A DNA stretch of 64,000 nt from Halictus rubicundus (GCF_050948215.1 NC_135165.1:7600501-7664500), one strand, 5' to 3'. Shown: positions 1-10,273, counted from the stretch's first letter. The notes: generated from the letters alone by a model not told the origin. Made by a program: numbers and translations.

Positions 1-546
1 TCTGATCTGCTGGTGCAAGAATGCTGGAACGAGAAAAAACAGTACACTATTTTCGTACCGGCGGATCGACGACACCCTGTGTAAATCGGGGAAAAGATGA
101 ATAAACGAGGAAAATGGTGGACACGATCGATAGGCGGTTAGATGTAAATTTTCGGGCGACGATAACCGCTTGTCGGGTATCGTTGCGCGATAAATCGAGC
201 GTGGTCGATTCAAAGGTGGGCTCGCCAACGCGTCGTGTTTCATAAAACCGTTTCCGAGGAATTTATTAATCGCGGTATCGCGGAAACCGGCGCGATTCGT
301 TCCATTAAAATACCACGTCGTCGCGCACCTCTCGCCCGGAGATCACCTTATATTAATACGGCTAACGGAGCGGAGATATAAACCGATAAAATTTACTGTA
401 ACCATAAAATATTTTACGCCCCTCCAGTCGCTTAAGTTCCTACTTAGGCCGAGTTATCTCCGCCATAAATTCGGTACGCGAACTCGCGAACGGAAAGGGG
501 AAGAGACCGACGCGACGGAAGAGAAAAAATTTTCTCCTTCCGCCTA

Positions 547-549
<3 letters not shown>
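1..549. other. non-coding stretch, nothing recognised
   Basis: Mixed-composition DNA with many CG dinucleotides. I see no open frame of useful length, no inverted repeat and no tandem repeat. It ends where a CT microsatellite begins. Confidence 0.5.

Positions 550-596
<47 letters not shown>
550..596. repeat. (CT)n microsatellite
   Basis: Uninterrupted CT dinucleotide repeat of about 23 units. It is the first of many CT/GA tracts in the window. Confidence 0.95.
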
Positions 597-599
<3 letters not shown>

Positions 600-872
600 C
601 TCTTTCTCCTTTTCCTCGATCAGCGAAAGATCCGTGAAAATGCACGCGAATGCCGGATCGCCGACGTTGATAGCCGACTACAAAACCTCATGTTCTAATA
701 TCATTTTTCTGACCAGCTTTCGCAAAGCTGCTCGTCCGTCTGGCTCGATTGGCTTTTATTAGGCGAATTATAAAAATATGTGTGCATGAAATATAGTAAA
801 ATATTGGCTCGTAACTGGTAGGTTATTTATTTAACAACACGTAGACGTACTTTTAATTCGCAAACTCTTTAG

Positions 873-893
873 CACACACACACACACACACAC
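873..893. repeat. (CA)n microsatellite
   Basis: About ten CA units in AT-rich DNA. The 597-872 stretch before it holds nothing else I recognise. Confidence 0.9.
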
Positions 894-942
894 CATACGT
901 ACAATATTAGAAACGATTTCAAACTCTGCTCGATTATAACCG

Positions 943-1293
943 TACTGCGGATTTTATGCGCTTATGACAGAAATTAATAGGTGAAACACAAAGCTAGGAA
1001 GACATTCAAAAGAATTTAAGAGCATTATTATAGTGGGCATTATTATTAAAATTATCACAGGAAAAGATACATTGCCATCGAATCTCTGCCTCTTGCAATC
1101 GACTCGGAACATTTGTTCTCACACACAGATGTTTATGCAAAATAAACAGAAACTAGATAGAAATATGTTTCTTCTTCTAATAATTGTAATTAATTGATAA
1201 CAATCTATCCACACCTTAAAATTCTCTCCTGGAAATATTCTTCTAAAATTCACTTACTCTTTTCTGTGATAAACACGTGCAATTCGCAGTCTA
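943..1293. mobile_element. two adjacent GACTGCGGAT-family MITE copies
   Basis: A reverse-orientation end lies at 943-975: ACTGCGGATTTTATGCG followed by a TTATGACAGAAAT motif. A forward copy runs about 1127-1293, opening with TTTATGCAAAATAAAC and closing with TTCGCAGTCTAGTCAT. The two copies are back to back. The family is defined by better copies at 3721, 15021, 29671 and 52392. The inner end of the first copy is too diverged to place exactly. No coding capacity is seen, so these would be non-autonomous elements. Confidence 0.5.
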
Positions 1294-1669
1294 GTCATCA
1301 ATGTACAATAGAATGGCAAATGACAAATTTCTGTTTGCAACAGTTCGGTTTTCGGTATATTTTTTAATGGAAATCTAAAGGGACAACCAGTGGCTTTAAT
1401 CGCAATGCAATCGCACTTTCAATTTTCGTACTTGTAATTGTATGTTCGTTACAATAGTTACTACTACGTAGTACGGATACGGAAGGCTCCGGCGTGGTAG
1501 GAAATTTCGCAAAAAGATTCAGCGAATGATGTAGCGACAAAAGAGAGTCGTGCAATTTGCGAAAGTGAAGGCGATCGCGTGGGTGGTTTCGATCGGCAAA
1601 CGAGGAACCGAGTTCGCCGAAGAAACGCGTCGCTGGTTGACTCATTCCGTGGAGTTCGCGCGCGCGCAC

Positions 1670-1671
<2 letters not shown>
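1294..1671. other. non-coding stretch before GA microsatellite
   Basis: AT-rich to about 1500, then GC-richer up to a CG-alternating stretch (GCGCGCGCACGCG) that abuts the GA tract. Open frames here on either strand are short or run into the microsatellite, so I do not call a gene. Confidence 0.4.
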
Positions 1672-1720
<49 letters not shown>

Positions 1721-1737
1721 AGAGAGAGCAAGAGAGA
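1672..1737. repeat. (GA)n microsatellite
   Basis: GA dinucleotide repeat, slightly interrupted by AAAG near its right end. Frames read through it give Arg-Glu or Ser-Leu repeats and are not real genes. Confidence 0.95.
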
Positions 1738-2119
1738 GCACATACACACACCGCCAGCGGCCTGCATTTCCATGCGCAAGGTGCAGCATGCGCGTACTGC
1801 AATCAGAGTGCACGTACATTCGCGCCGCGTAAGAGACAGAACTGTCCGTTGACGTCATCGGGACAATTTATTCGACTCGCAGGAGTTCGACGTGCCCGCG
1901 GAACTTAATGCGAAATACTATTCCGTTTTATTTACACCGGCTACGGAGGAATGGAAAATCCGATGAGGTTAATAAACGGAGACGACGAAAAGCCGATAAA
2001 TGGCGATATTCATCGAACCCGGCGACTAACTTTCTCCGAGACAAGGAAGTACTCCAGAAAAAAAGATTTCGAGAACAAGATGTCGAACTGGTCCAAATAT
2101 TCCCCTACAGATCTTTTGC
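1738..2119. other. non-coding stretch, nothing recognised
   Basis: Short open frames of 60-70 codons (1908-2123 and 1951-2145) run into the following MITE and show no domain I recognise. Confidence 0.4.
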
Positions 2120-2123
2120 TTAA

Positions 2124-2341
2124 CACTAGGTTCACGGAGCTCTAAAAGTGACTATTTTGTATTACTTTGTAAAATTAACAAGAACGGGCTACCTACATTT
2201 TCAGCAATATTTTTGAAGTAATATGTACCCAAAGAAATAAATTTGCTAAATAGTTTCTCATGTGTGTATCCGTAGAATCTTAATAATTTTAAATTAAAAA
2301 TATTAGAACCCGTCGTTTCGACGGGTCCCGTAAACCTAGTG
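2124..2341 (+). mobile_element. TTAA-flanked MITE, family A (218 bp)
   Basis: Flanked on both sides by TTAA (2120-2123 and 2342-2345). It starts with CACTAGGTTCACGGAG and ends with CCCGTAAACCTAGTG, an imperfect terminal inverted repeat. A 17-bp hairpin, CCCGTCGTTTCGACGGG, lies just inside the right end at 2309-2325. A second copy of exactly the same length is at 8707-8924. TTAA target duplications are the hallmark of the piggyBac superfamily. No transposase is present, so this is a non-autonomous derivative. Confidence 0.85.
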
Positions 2342-2345
2342 TTAA

Positions 2346-2873
2346 CAGATAGCTAATGATATTATGAACGTAGGTGTGCATTTCTGTGGAAAGACAGTTC
2401 TCTTACTGTCCACGTTTTTAATAGCAATTCATGAAAGGTCTAAATCAGTCGCGTTCTCAGTGTCGCCAGATGAGGGGAGGGAGCACGAATTAAGGGGAAA
2501 AAGTTACCCTTTCTCTGCCAATACCGGACAGAGACGAAACGCGTCACGTGATCGGGCGCGGTGGAAAGGGAAATTAGAGTGGGGGAACAAGACTTGATCT
2601 GGCGACACTGGTGCTGGCAGAAAATTTCCACGCCTCCTTTCGAGGGTTCAGCCTATGACAATATTTTTCCCGCTGACGTCACATTGCCCACAGCTGTACC
2701 CGCGGGCATTGGCGGGTGCCCTAAATAAGCCTCTACAGATTATTCAATTTATAGCTTAAGATATTGTAAATGTACTTGGTTGGGAATATGTTGATTCTTT
2801 AGAGACCTCGTTTTTTATCTCGTCAATAAAATAATTTTTCTCACTGTGTTCTATAATCTCGTAAAATAGAATA
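2346..2873. other. non-coding stretch, nothing recognised
   Basis: The left half is GC-richer, with GGGGAGGGAGCACG and a CCACAGCTG motif near 2690. The right half is AT-rich. Short frames on both strands overlap each other and show no known domain. Confidence 0.4.
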
Positions 2874-3053
2874 CAGTTTTTTCTCGATATATGTCCCAAA
2901 TATCTAGCCGATAAAAGTCCCAGAACTATCCCCACTGCCGCGGGGTATACCCCGTGAGGGGCCAAGAAGAATATAATAGATATAGGTACAGTGTTTTCTC
3001 GATATATGTCCCTGGGTAGACCCGTGTTGTGGACAAATATCGAGAAACGACTG
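2874..3053 (+). mobile_element. TA-flanked Tigger-like MITE with nested or duplicated end
   Basis: Starts after TA with CAGTTTTTTCTCGATATATG and ends CGAGAAACGACTG before TA. The inner part has the palindromic block CCGCGGGGTATACCCCGTG shared with the copies at 38636 and 46081. A second left terminus, CAGTGTTTTCTCGATATATG, starts at 2989 after TA, so the copy looks like a nested insertion or a partial duplication. TA flanks and a CAGTG...CACTG terminus suit pogo/Tigger-type (Tc1/mariner) elements. Confidence 0.65.
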
Positions 3054-3073
3054 TACCTGTATCTATTATATTG
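2970..3073. repeat. 104-bp palindrome around inner MITE end
   Basis: AATATAATAGATATAGGTAC at 2970 is mirrored by GTACCTGTATCTATTATATT ending at about 3073. The inverted repeat therefore extends about 16 bp beyond the TA pair that would normally bound the element. Confidence 0.7.
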
Positions 3074-3720
3074 AACGTGTGCTATCCTCGTCCGTGAAAC
3101 TCCCATCCACCACGACTTTCCCAAGATATCCCATCAGAATGAAAACTCACCCATTTTCCATTTCCATAGGGTTGAACGGAAAGTTCGCTCCCTGTTGCGA
3201 TCGAATTAGGATCTAAAAAAAAAACAAACAAAACAAACTTTACAGGATTTTGTTTACGCCATATGATGCAGTATGAACTGCATAACGATGCATAGAGCTC
3301 AATTAAAATAAATGCAATTATAATTGTTTACGGAACGTATATGGTAAAACCATTTCGTACTATTCATGTTTTTTCATTAAAGTATACCATGTATACGTCA
3401 TTTCATTAATACGCACGATTACGAATCGAATATAGTTTGTTGGCACAATTTGAGGACTTTTTAAAGAAAGCTTCGTAGCATTGTTCAAAGTAACTTCTCC
3501 ATGGGCAATTGGAATTGCTATTGCATAATCGACGGAGGAATTACAGCGAACGATTAATTTGATTATTAGTGCCACGGTACGAAAAGCATATTGTCCGTCC
3601 ATGAGACGCATAATCTTACCAACATAGTCACTAAATACATTTTTGCAATCAGTAATCATAGGTACTTCACAAGACAATAAGTTTGCAGTATAGCTTTCCA
3701 TTAAAAAATTGTCATAACTA
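3074..3720. other. non-coding stretch with one unidentified minus-strand frame
   Basis: A 113-codon minus-strand frame spans 3360-3701. Unlike most frames here it is not low-complexity, but I recognise no domain and see no splice context. It ends 20 bp before a MITE. It could be a chance frame or eroded coding DNA. The rest of the stretch holds nothing I recognise. Confidence 0.25.
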
Positions 3721-3877
3721 GACTACGAATTATGCATTTTCGACGAGAATGGGTAGGTGTAATTTCAAACAGTATAAAAATTAAAAAAGTTAAAACCACC
3801 AGAGAAAGAAATAAATTCCTATGTGGTTCCCACGTCTTGCAATTAATACAAACAATTTTCAAAGATCCGCAGTCTAG
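3721..3877 (-). mobile_element. GACTGCGGAT-family MITE, near-complete copy
   Basis: Opens with GACTACGAATTATGCATTTT and closes with CAAAGATCCGCAGTCTAG, giving terminal inverted repeats of the GACTGCGGAT type. The inner order, a GAATGGGTAGGTGTAATTTC block and then a CTTGCAATTAAT block, matches copies at 15021 and 52392 in the same orientation. It is 157 bp long with no coding capacity. Target duplication is not clear. The flanks carry TAACTA, which may belong to a longer terminal repeat. Confidence 0.7.
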
Positions 3878-5058
3878 ACTTAATACATCATCCTCAGTCT
3901 TTTAAAAAATCCAGGATTTGCAGTAAAGGTACATTAATAGGATCCTTAATGTAGTACTTTCTGAAGACCCCACAGGGCTCAACGAAATTAGCGTATTCGC
4001 GCTCCCGTTACACTCAACTTTAATTTTTGAAAAACCGCAGTTGCTTCGTAATATAAAATGGATTAAAAACGACCTGCTCCCGGTGTTAACGTTCGTGTCC
4101 CTGTGGTGGGAGTCCGATTTCCCATTTTGTAATTGCAGTCGAAAGTAAAAAAAAAAAAAAAAGAAGGATGAAATAAAGAAAAGTGAAATTAATTCTGACC
4201 CAGTCCACCCTTTCATCCTCCTCTTCGTCCGGCCATCAATTCGAAATCCGTGAGCGATCGCCGGTGCGTGAAACGACATCAATCGGGCTTTCTCGCACAG
4301 ATAACGAGGCTGCGCTGCCAGCTGAAGAAGGGGAGCGCTCTCTTGCTCTCTCCCTTCCTCTCTCTCTCTCTCTCGCTCTCTCTCTCTGCCTTCACCCTTT
4401 GCCTTCTCCTTCTCTCTCGAGCGCGGGCGGTGCGCGAGCGCTTACAAACGATGAAGCGGTAGTCGTAGAAAGGGTTGCCGGAGCGAGTGTCGAGCATATA
4501 ACGTACAAATTATACGTGGCCACGGAACGGGTGATTTACACGCAACAAACGAACCATGGAAAACCGTTATCGCGGCGGGTTCAACGCGGTAACGTGCTAA
4601 GTATCCATCGAGAAATATCTGGTATACCGATCGGGCGTTCGACGAGTCCCGAGATCGTTACCCGTGCAACCACGGCCAAATTTCAGGTTCTAAGGATGGT
4701 ATTTAAAAAAAAACACAAAAAAGAAACGAACCTATCCACCAACGGCCAGGCTCTAGCTCTTATACACATTCTTCGCTGATTACGGTCTTTCGGGATCGCT
4801 CGAGCTCGATACAGAAACGATGGACCTTGTCCACGATCTTGCTCAACTACCGGACCACGATCGACGTCCGTTCCGAAAGCAAAACGCGATCTTCTCTTGC
4901 TATAATCTTCTATATATAGATGATTAGCTGTTCAAATAGCATCTAAGCTTCGTCAAACAGAAAGTCAACCGCGCGATAGAAAATTCGACTGTAGAAATTT
5001 CTCAAATTTCTAATGAAATTCTTAAGTACGAGACTATTTCATGCATTTAGAACAAAAA
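3878..5058. other. non-coding stretch with poly-A and CT tracts
   Basis: Holds an A-run at 4147-4162 and an interrupted CT tract at 4336-4387 inside a GC-richer segment (4240-4460). Frames through the CT tract (for example a 198-codon plus-strand frame from 4183) are repeat-driven. No splice-bounded exon is convincing. Confidence 0.4.
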
Positions 5059-5062
5059 TTAA

Positions 5063-5513
5063 CCCGTTAGCGCCCATTGTACTCGTTTGAGTACAGGATA
5101 ACAAGATTATATTTGTTTGCTTCTAGCGCCATCTAAGATTGACTAGATGTTTTGTCCATCGTTTGCAAGTACTCACTAAACATGTAGAAAGCTGTATTGC
5201 TAATGGTTATCTCTTTTTTACCGACCATAAATGAGATATTCGCACATATTTTGATTCTGCAGTCCGGTATACTGCGAGTCCTTGCACGCTCTGTTGATAT
5301 CCGTTCAGTACAGTGTAGAAACGATAGTCATACGAGGATGAGATGGGCATGCATTAAGTGTAAGGTTACATTGTGTACTGAAAGAGACTGTTTCATCCAA
5401 TACCATTCATAAGCCCATTGTACTCGATTGACCACATATATATATATCGCTTCCAGTACAGTTATGTGTGTTTTATTCATTTTATTTAAAAAAAATTCTT
5501 GGGCGTTAATGGG
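5063..5513 (+). mobile_element. TTAA-flanked MITE, GTTAGCGCCCA type (451 bp)
   Basis: TTAA at 5059-5062 and 5514-5517 bound a terminal inverted repeat: CCCGTTAGCGCCCA on the left, GGGCGTTAATGGG on the right. A perfect hairpin, GTACTCGTTTGAGTAC, lies 16 bp inside the left end (5079-5094). A second CCCATTGTACTCGATTGA block lies at 5413, so the element may contain a duplicated terminus. No transposase frame is present. I infer a piggyBac-type non-autonomous element. Confidence 0.8.
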
Positions 5514-5517
5514 TTAA

Positions 5518-6233
5518 TAGTCGAAACTTAAACGAAACATCGGAAGAATTTACGAATGTGATAGTAATATTGTCAACTGATTAAAACGATTAAGAGTCGA
5601 AATCAATTTTTCTTGAACTCATGCGTAAGATTTGTATTTTCCTTGAACTGCATATGCGCAGAGGGAACAAAAAATGATGTGCAATGGAAATATTCTAGGT
5701 CAGAAGAAATGATCGGAGTTAGAAATTCTCCGAGGGCAAACGGTTAAAAATTTGGAAATTGCGGAGTCGTACATCGTCCCCGAAGAGTTGGCGTATCAGG
5801 TTAAGATTCGGAGCTGGGTGTGATAGTCTTCCTTGCGAAACTAAGAGACATACCGGACAAGACTATAAATAAGCGCGGACCTACGCGCCGAGACGCGAAC
5901 GCTAATTGTGGAAATTACCGACGCGAGGAACGCGAGCTGCCTAGCTCTCCCGATCGAACGAACCTGCGTTTCGAGGAATCCGATGAAAATTCGCCTTCGC
6001 GATGCTTCCGTTACCGTTTCAGTCCTCCTGCTCTTTGATTCGACGCCTGTTACGACGCTGCGGGTCTGTTTGGCCGAAGACTATGCGAAACACGCTTCGA
6101 CGAGCTAGAAGGTGTGCTGGTCTTAACTTGTAAATGAGCTGCGAGCATGTTTCTGCGGCTGGCATGTCGTCGGTGGAAAATTGAGAAGTTTCTCGGTTCT
6201 CTTTTGTCCCACCGCACACGGAAAAGTCTATGG
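5518..6233. other. non-coding stretch, nothing recognised
   Basis: A TATAAATA box-like sequence occurs near 5865, but I see no TCAGT initiator about 30 bp downstream. Overlapping 60-70-codon frames on both strands between 5820 and 6219 have no known domain. Confidence 0.35.
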
Positions 6234-6237
6234 TTAA

Positions 6238-6743
6238 CCCTTTATCCGACTAGAGTCGTAGGACATTATTTGATGTTTGGCTACCGGTTTATTTACAAAT
6301 TTGATGAAACAGATTTCTAGAGGTACATTTCGTAGGCGCGTCAGTATTTCTGTTGTTCGTAGCAACAGCTGTTCATTTAACCCTTTGCGGTCGTATTTTA
6401 TATATAGGTGTCATGTTGGTCGGAATTGATTTTCGTTGAACGAACAGTAATACATAATATGCAAGATTATGAAGGAAAAACAACATTTATTAATACTTTT
6501 TTAAACTTTAGATATATGTAACACAATAATATGTTTTAATTTTATGTCACGTAAAAACTTAATATAATGTAAGATCAATATGGTTCTTTGCTATGGTGGC
6601 TGAGAGCAGACATACGACTGGAACAGTAAGAAAGCTTTGATGACTGAGAGTAGACATACGACCGCAAAGGGTTAATCGTCAGAAACTAATTGAATGAGAA
6701 TTTCGATACTCTGGGTCGAAATAGACCCGAGCACCGCTGTCGT
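6238..6743 (+). mobile_element. TTAA MITE, GGGTC-hairpin family, split by nested MITE
   Basis: Left TTAA is at 6234-6237. The right part carries CTGGGTCGAAATAGACCC and CACCGCTGTCG. The left arm (TTTCTGTTGTTCG..AACAGCTGTTCAT) lines up with the interior of the copy at 56233-56441, and the right arm lines up with that copy's end. The copy is interrupted by a second TTAA element at 6381-6671. The extreme right end is diverged, so 6743 is approximate. Confidence 0.6.
6381..6671 (+). mobile_element. TTAA-flanked MITE, CCCTTTGCGGTCG type (291 bp)
   Basis: TTAA at 6377-6380 and 6672-6675 flank a perfect terminal inverted repeat, CCCTTTGCGGTCGTAT versus ATACGACCGCAAAGGG with one internal change. Subterminal GAGAGTAGACATACGA is repeated as GAGAGCAGACATACGA about 45 bp inside. 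Its interior is AT-rich and non-coding. It is nested in the 6238-6743 element. Confidence 0.85.
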
Positions 6744-7214
6744 ACAGCCAACGTGCAGCCATTGGAGAACACATAGGCATACAATAGATATACATTTTGT
6801 AGTTATAATATTATGAGCTACAAAGAAGTACGAGTCGCTGCAACCATAAAACAGATTGTAATTTGGGCAGGAAAGTTTACAGAAAATCTGACGAGGCACA
6901 TGACGTAGGAGAAATTGTCTCTTTCTAATGGTGTCTCTAGTCGGTCAAAACGACGAATGGTCCGAGGCTAGGAATTGGTTCGTCTATGAGTCTGATTTGG
7001 GAGCGCGGGTGCTCGCATAGACAGAGAAAGCGAGGGAAAGAGAGGAGCGCAAGCAGCGTGTCTCTCGCAGACACGTATAGATCGAGAGACACCCGCGCAC
7101 ACATCTATCGACCTGAACTCAGCGAACCGTCGATTTGCCGCATGCCCGACAGCGTTACTTTTGTATCGAGCTACGCGACCGCGTAACGCGGCTATAGGCT
7201 GGCGCACACACGCA
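6744..7214. other. non-coding stretch leading into GC-rich block
   Basis: Nothing recognised to about 6990. From there CG content rises and GAGAG-containing motifs appear, leading into the microsatellite-rich block. Confidence 0.35.
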
Positions 7215-7226
7215 GACAGATAGAGT

Positions 7227-7274
<48 letters not shown>

Positions 7275-7721
7275 GTGGATAGATAGACAGGTACACGCGC
7301 GCAAATAATTACAAGCTCCTAGGACGAGCGAGAGAGGGGGGGGGGGCGAGCGCAGGAGAAAGAGGACCAAACGAGCCAAAGTTTCAAAAAGCAACCCACC
7401 GATAATACCCATATTCCCGGCCATCGAGACCCGCAGAGCTGCGCAAAATTCCAGACTCGCCGCCTCTCGTTCTCTCCTTCTCCGCCTCCCTCCCTCTCCC
7501 TTCTCTCGATCTGGCTCTTTCTCTCGCAGGTTCGAGGCAAGAGAGGCAGCTACTGGTTTCCCGTGGTACGCGGCATCGCCGGGAGCGACGATAATATAAA
7601 GCTCGTCGTTCTAGCCGTCGCAGCGCAACGCTGGCGGCGCGCCGCGGGACACACGTACAAGCGTCCATATACAGAGCCAGCCCAGGCTACGAATAGAGAA
7701 ACGGAGGACGAAGGAGGGAAG

Positions 7722-7738
7722 GCAGTTGCAGTAGCAGT

Positions 7739-7773
<35 letters not shown>
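7722..7773. repeat. (CAG)n trinucleotide repeat
   Basis: Starts as GCAGTTGCAGTAGCAGTAG and becomes about ten pure CAG units, then TAG. Any plus-strand frame would give Gln, Ser or Ala repeats, but no surrounding coding exon is supported. Confidence 0.9.
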
Positions 7774-8010
7774 AGACACAGAAGAGACTGAAACACGAGG
7801 GCATGTGTAGCCGCGCGTGTGCGCGCTTTCATCCCGCGCGCAAACAAACACAGCCGGCACACGGGGGTGCACACTGCACACGCGTTTGCGACGAGCGAAC
7901 TAGCTAGCGAGCGAAACCGTCGGCGTACGATCGGACAAAAGATAATCGCGAAGAGCCCCGGCTGTCTCGTACCTCTAACCGTATACCCGCGCCCGCTGCC
8001 GATGCGGCTG

Positions 8011-8011
8011 C

Positions 8012-8079
<68 letters not shown>
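8011..8079. repeat. (CT)n microsatellite
   Basis: About 34 CT units with one TTT interruption near the left end. It is the longest pure CT tract in the window. Confidence 0.95.
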
Positions 8080-8081
<2 letters not shown>

Positions 8082-8220
8082 GCGCTCCTCTATCCAGGAC
8101 CTCAAACGTCCGGTTTCGATCTTGACGAGACTTTGTGCGATCGATGTACGCCGGCTACTACCGATTACTACGGGATTCTGCTCGCACGATTTGCGAGCTT
8201 CTTTGACTTCGTAGGCGGCG

Positions 8221-8569
8221 GGCGGGACTGCGAAACATTCTTCCGAGAAACCATTCGTCCTCGTGCTAGGGTCTCCTGCCCAATCAACGCTTAAGCTGCA
8301 TCTCCGTTGAAATTAGTATTCGCAAGTCGTTATTTCTTTTCCTCGGCGCTATTTCTACAAGAAGGCTTTGTCATTGTTCTTACCTTTCAGAACACGATTC
8401 TAACTATATTCCGTTGTAGGTAGCTTGTACCCAAAATCTGACATTAAATGGAAAATTGGCCAAATGACCAATGAACGAACATCAATTTCTAACGAATGAA
8501 CGGACGTGCTCCGGTGAATGATAATTATCCAAACAAACTTATCATAGTCACTTGTAAAGGTGAGTTTGC
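8221..8569. other. non-coding stretch, nothing recognised
   Basis: Composition drops from GC-rich to AT-rich. No long frame, repeat or hairpin seen. Confidence 0.4.
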
Positions 8570-8573
8570 TTAA

Positions 8574-8969
8574 CACCATTCGCAGCTTTATTTATCAACA
8601 TTTTGAAACAAATTTTTTTTCAGATAAATGTTGTCCCTGATAGTCCTAATGTAACATTCTATACATTCAATTTAATCGCTACGAATTCATCCAATGACGA
8701 CTTTAACACTAGGTTTACGGAACACTGAAAATGACTATTTTACATTACTTTACAAAAATAACATGATTGTATTTGTCAAAATTTGTGGCCATTCTTTTTA
8801 AGAATATATATCCAAAGAAATCAATTTGTCAAATAATTCCTCATGGATGCATCTTTACAATCTCAATATTCGTAAATTAAAAATATTAGAATCCGTCATT
8901 TTGACGGGTCCCGTAAATCTAGTGTTAATACTCTGGGTCAAAGTGGACCCGGACTCCGCTGTCGCAGGG
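8574..8969 (+). mobile_element. TTAA MITE, GGGTC-hairpin family, split by family A MITE
   Basis: Left TTAA is at 8570-8573, right TTAA at 8970-8973. The left arm shares GCTTTATTTATCAAC with the copy at 56233. The right arm has CTGGGTCAAAGTGGACCC (hairpin GGGTC/GACCC, 8935-8950) and CCGCTGTCGCAGGG. A complete 218-bp family A element sits at an internal TTAA (8707-8924). Without the insert the host element is about 174 bp. Confidence 0.7.
8707..8924 (+). mobile_element. TTAA-flanked MITE, family A (218 bp, nested)
   Basis: Bounded by TTAA (8703-8706 and 8925-8928). It opens with CACTAGGTTTACGG and closes with CCCGTAAATCTAGTG. Length equals the copy at 2124-2341. The subterminal hairpin CCGTCATTTTGACGG is at 8893-8907. 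The interior is AT-rich and non-coding. Confidence 0.9.
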
Positions 8970-8973
8970 TTAA

Positions 8974-9660
8974 TAAGGGGAGAATGATATACCAAGATCA
9001 TTCTATTAACGCCTTCACAGATTTGTACTATACTAATATATTTTTGTCATAAATGTATAAAATCTACAGTCTGGTAATCATGCTTATTTCTAAGCCAAAC
9101 TATGGGGGTGGTCCCAAACTATGTAGAATGGTAGGTGTCCCTAACCTCAGCATTGTTCGAGGAAGCATTCTACAGTGAAATGTTCAACCCTAGAGGTAGC
9201 TTGAGACGAAGGTTTTTAAAAACAGTATAGACTACAGCGTCTAGGTTCTTATGCAAATTCTTACTTCTTAATCTCTGTAAATATCTTCTCCGTTCCACCA
9301 CTTCCCAACAAGTCGACCCCGTGGCTAAGCTTCATCAAAATAAAGTGAAGTTTAAGTCAGTTTCAGTCGGAAGTTGAAACGTTGAGCGAAGTCTTTAGAA
9401 ACCTGGGTCAACGTGGACCCAGACACCATCAGTCAACGGTGCACTGTCGCGGATGCACCGTCAAGGGTGTCTGGTATCAGTACGACACTGTCATTAACCC
9501 TCAACTGGTTACACGAGGGGTCAATCAGATCGATGTATAATCCAGTGGAACAACTGCGGGTCTTTATGCATTTATGTTTTCTGAGAATTTTCAAAAAATG
9601 CTAGAACATAACATTCGACAGAATTTAGCGCGATTGTTATTCATTTCAAATGTACAAAGT
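8974..9660. other. non-coding stretch with MITE fragments
   Basis: A right-type end of the GACTGCGGAT family lies at 9043-9072 (GTCATAAATGTATAAAATC then TACAGTCTGG). A GGGTC/GGACCC hairpin (GGGTCAACGTGGACCC) lies at 9405-9420, as in the TTAA families. Neither element can be bounded on both sides. Confidence 0.4.
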
Positions 9661-9752
9661 CTACTGCCGCTGAAAATAAAATTCTAGTTGACTCCACTTT
9701 CAGAAAATTACAAAAATTCTAAATTGCACAAACATCCGCAGTCGTCTATTAA
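9661..9752 (+). mobile_element. short GACTGCGGAT-family fragment
   Basis: A diverged left end (CTACTGCCGCTGAAAATAAA) and a right end (CAAACATCCGCAGTCGTC) lie 92 bp apart, shorter than other copies. It is probably internally deleted. The match of the left end is weak. Confidence 0.35.
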
Positions 9753-9948
9753 ATTGTTTCATAAATTACATGCAACCTAGGTCGATACTCAATCCACTGG
9801 TGCTTCCTCTTCCTTCCCCTACAAACATCCATTTCCCAATAACCCGAATCCAAGATGCTAGGAGAATCGACGTCCTCCAAACAGTCCCAGGACCCTATGC
9901 CAAAATCGAGATCACGGAAACCACGCCTACTCTCCAGTCAACAACAAC

Positions 9949-10226
9949 CTAGATCTTTTCCATCGTCGCTTTGCCCGTGAGGGCCACGCAGTTCGCTCCG
10001 AGAGTAAACCACCCCCTGTCCCACTGTTCCATCATTCCCTGAAGCTCATCAAAATCGAAGTCGGACAATCGAGGTCCTTTGTACGTGTCCGTGGCGGTGG
10101 TTCCTTCCGGCGCGTCGGAACGGTGACACGAACCCAGAGGTCGCAGGGGGTGGTTGGGCGGAGATGGGAGCCGGGGGTGCACCACGAAGAGAGAAACGAA
10201 CGGAAGCGTTGAACGAGGAAGAGTCT
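9949..10226 (-). CDS. possible terminal exon, product unknown
   Basis: A minus-strand frame ends at a TAG (9949-9951). Its last ~45 codons are not low-complexity: they read TYKGPRLSDFDFDELQG and then MMEQWDRGWFTLGANC before the stop. Upstream in transcript direction, a pyrimidine-rich CTTCTTTCAG lies directly before position 10226 and would serve as a 3' splice site. The frame stays open beyond it only through CT-repeat DNA, which would then be intron. I do not recognise the peptide and found no matching upstream exon. A chance frame remains quite possible. Confidence 0.2.
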
Positions 10227-10266
10227 CTGAAAGAAGACGCACGAACCGAGAAGGTAACGCAGCCGG

Positions 10267-10273
10267 GAGAGAA

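Larger units (their letters stand above)
7215..8220. other. GC-rich block with GA, poly-G, CAG and CT tracts
   Basis: In order: (GA)n at 7224-7270, a G-run at about 7337-7346, (CAG)n at 7722-7773, and a long CT tract at 8011-8079. Between them lie CpG-rich segments with CGCGCGTGTGCGCGC near 7815. Such blocks can be 5'-UTR or promoter DNA of insect genes, but I see no TATA/initiator pair and no coding exon. Overlapping frames on both strands come from the repeats. Confidence 0.45.

Noticed and set aside
1364..1908. Overlapping long frames on both strands (100-164 codons)
   Set aside because: They read through the GA microsatellite, giving Ser-Leu or Arg-Glu repeats, and overlap each other in several phases.
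4183..4779. 198-codon plus-strand frame
   Set aside because: The middle is Ser/Leu repeat from a CT tract and the flanks show no domain, splice context or balanced coding signal.
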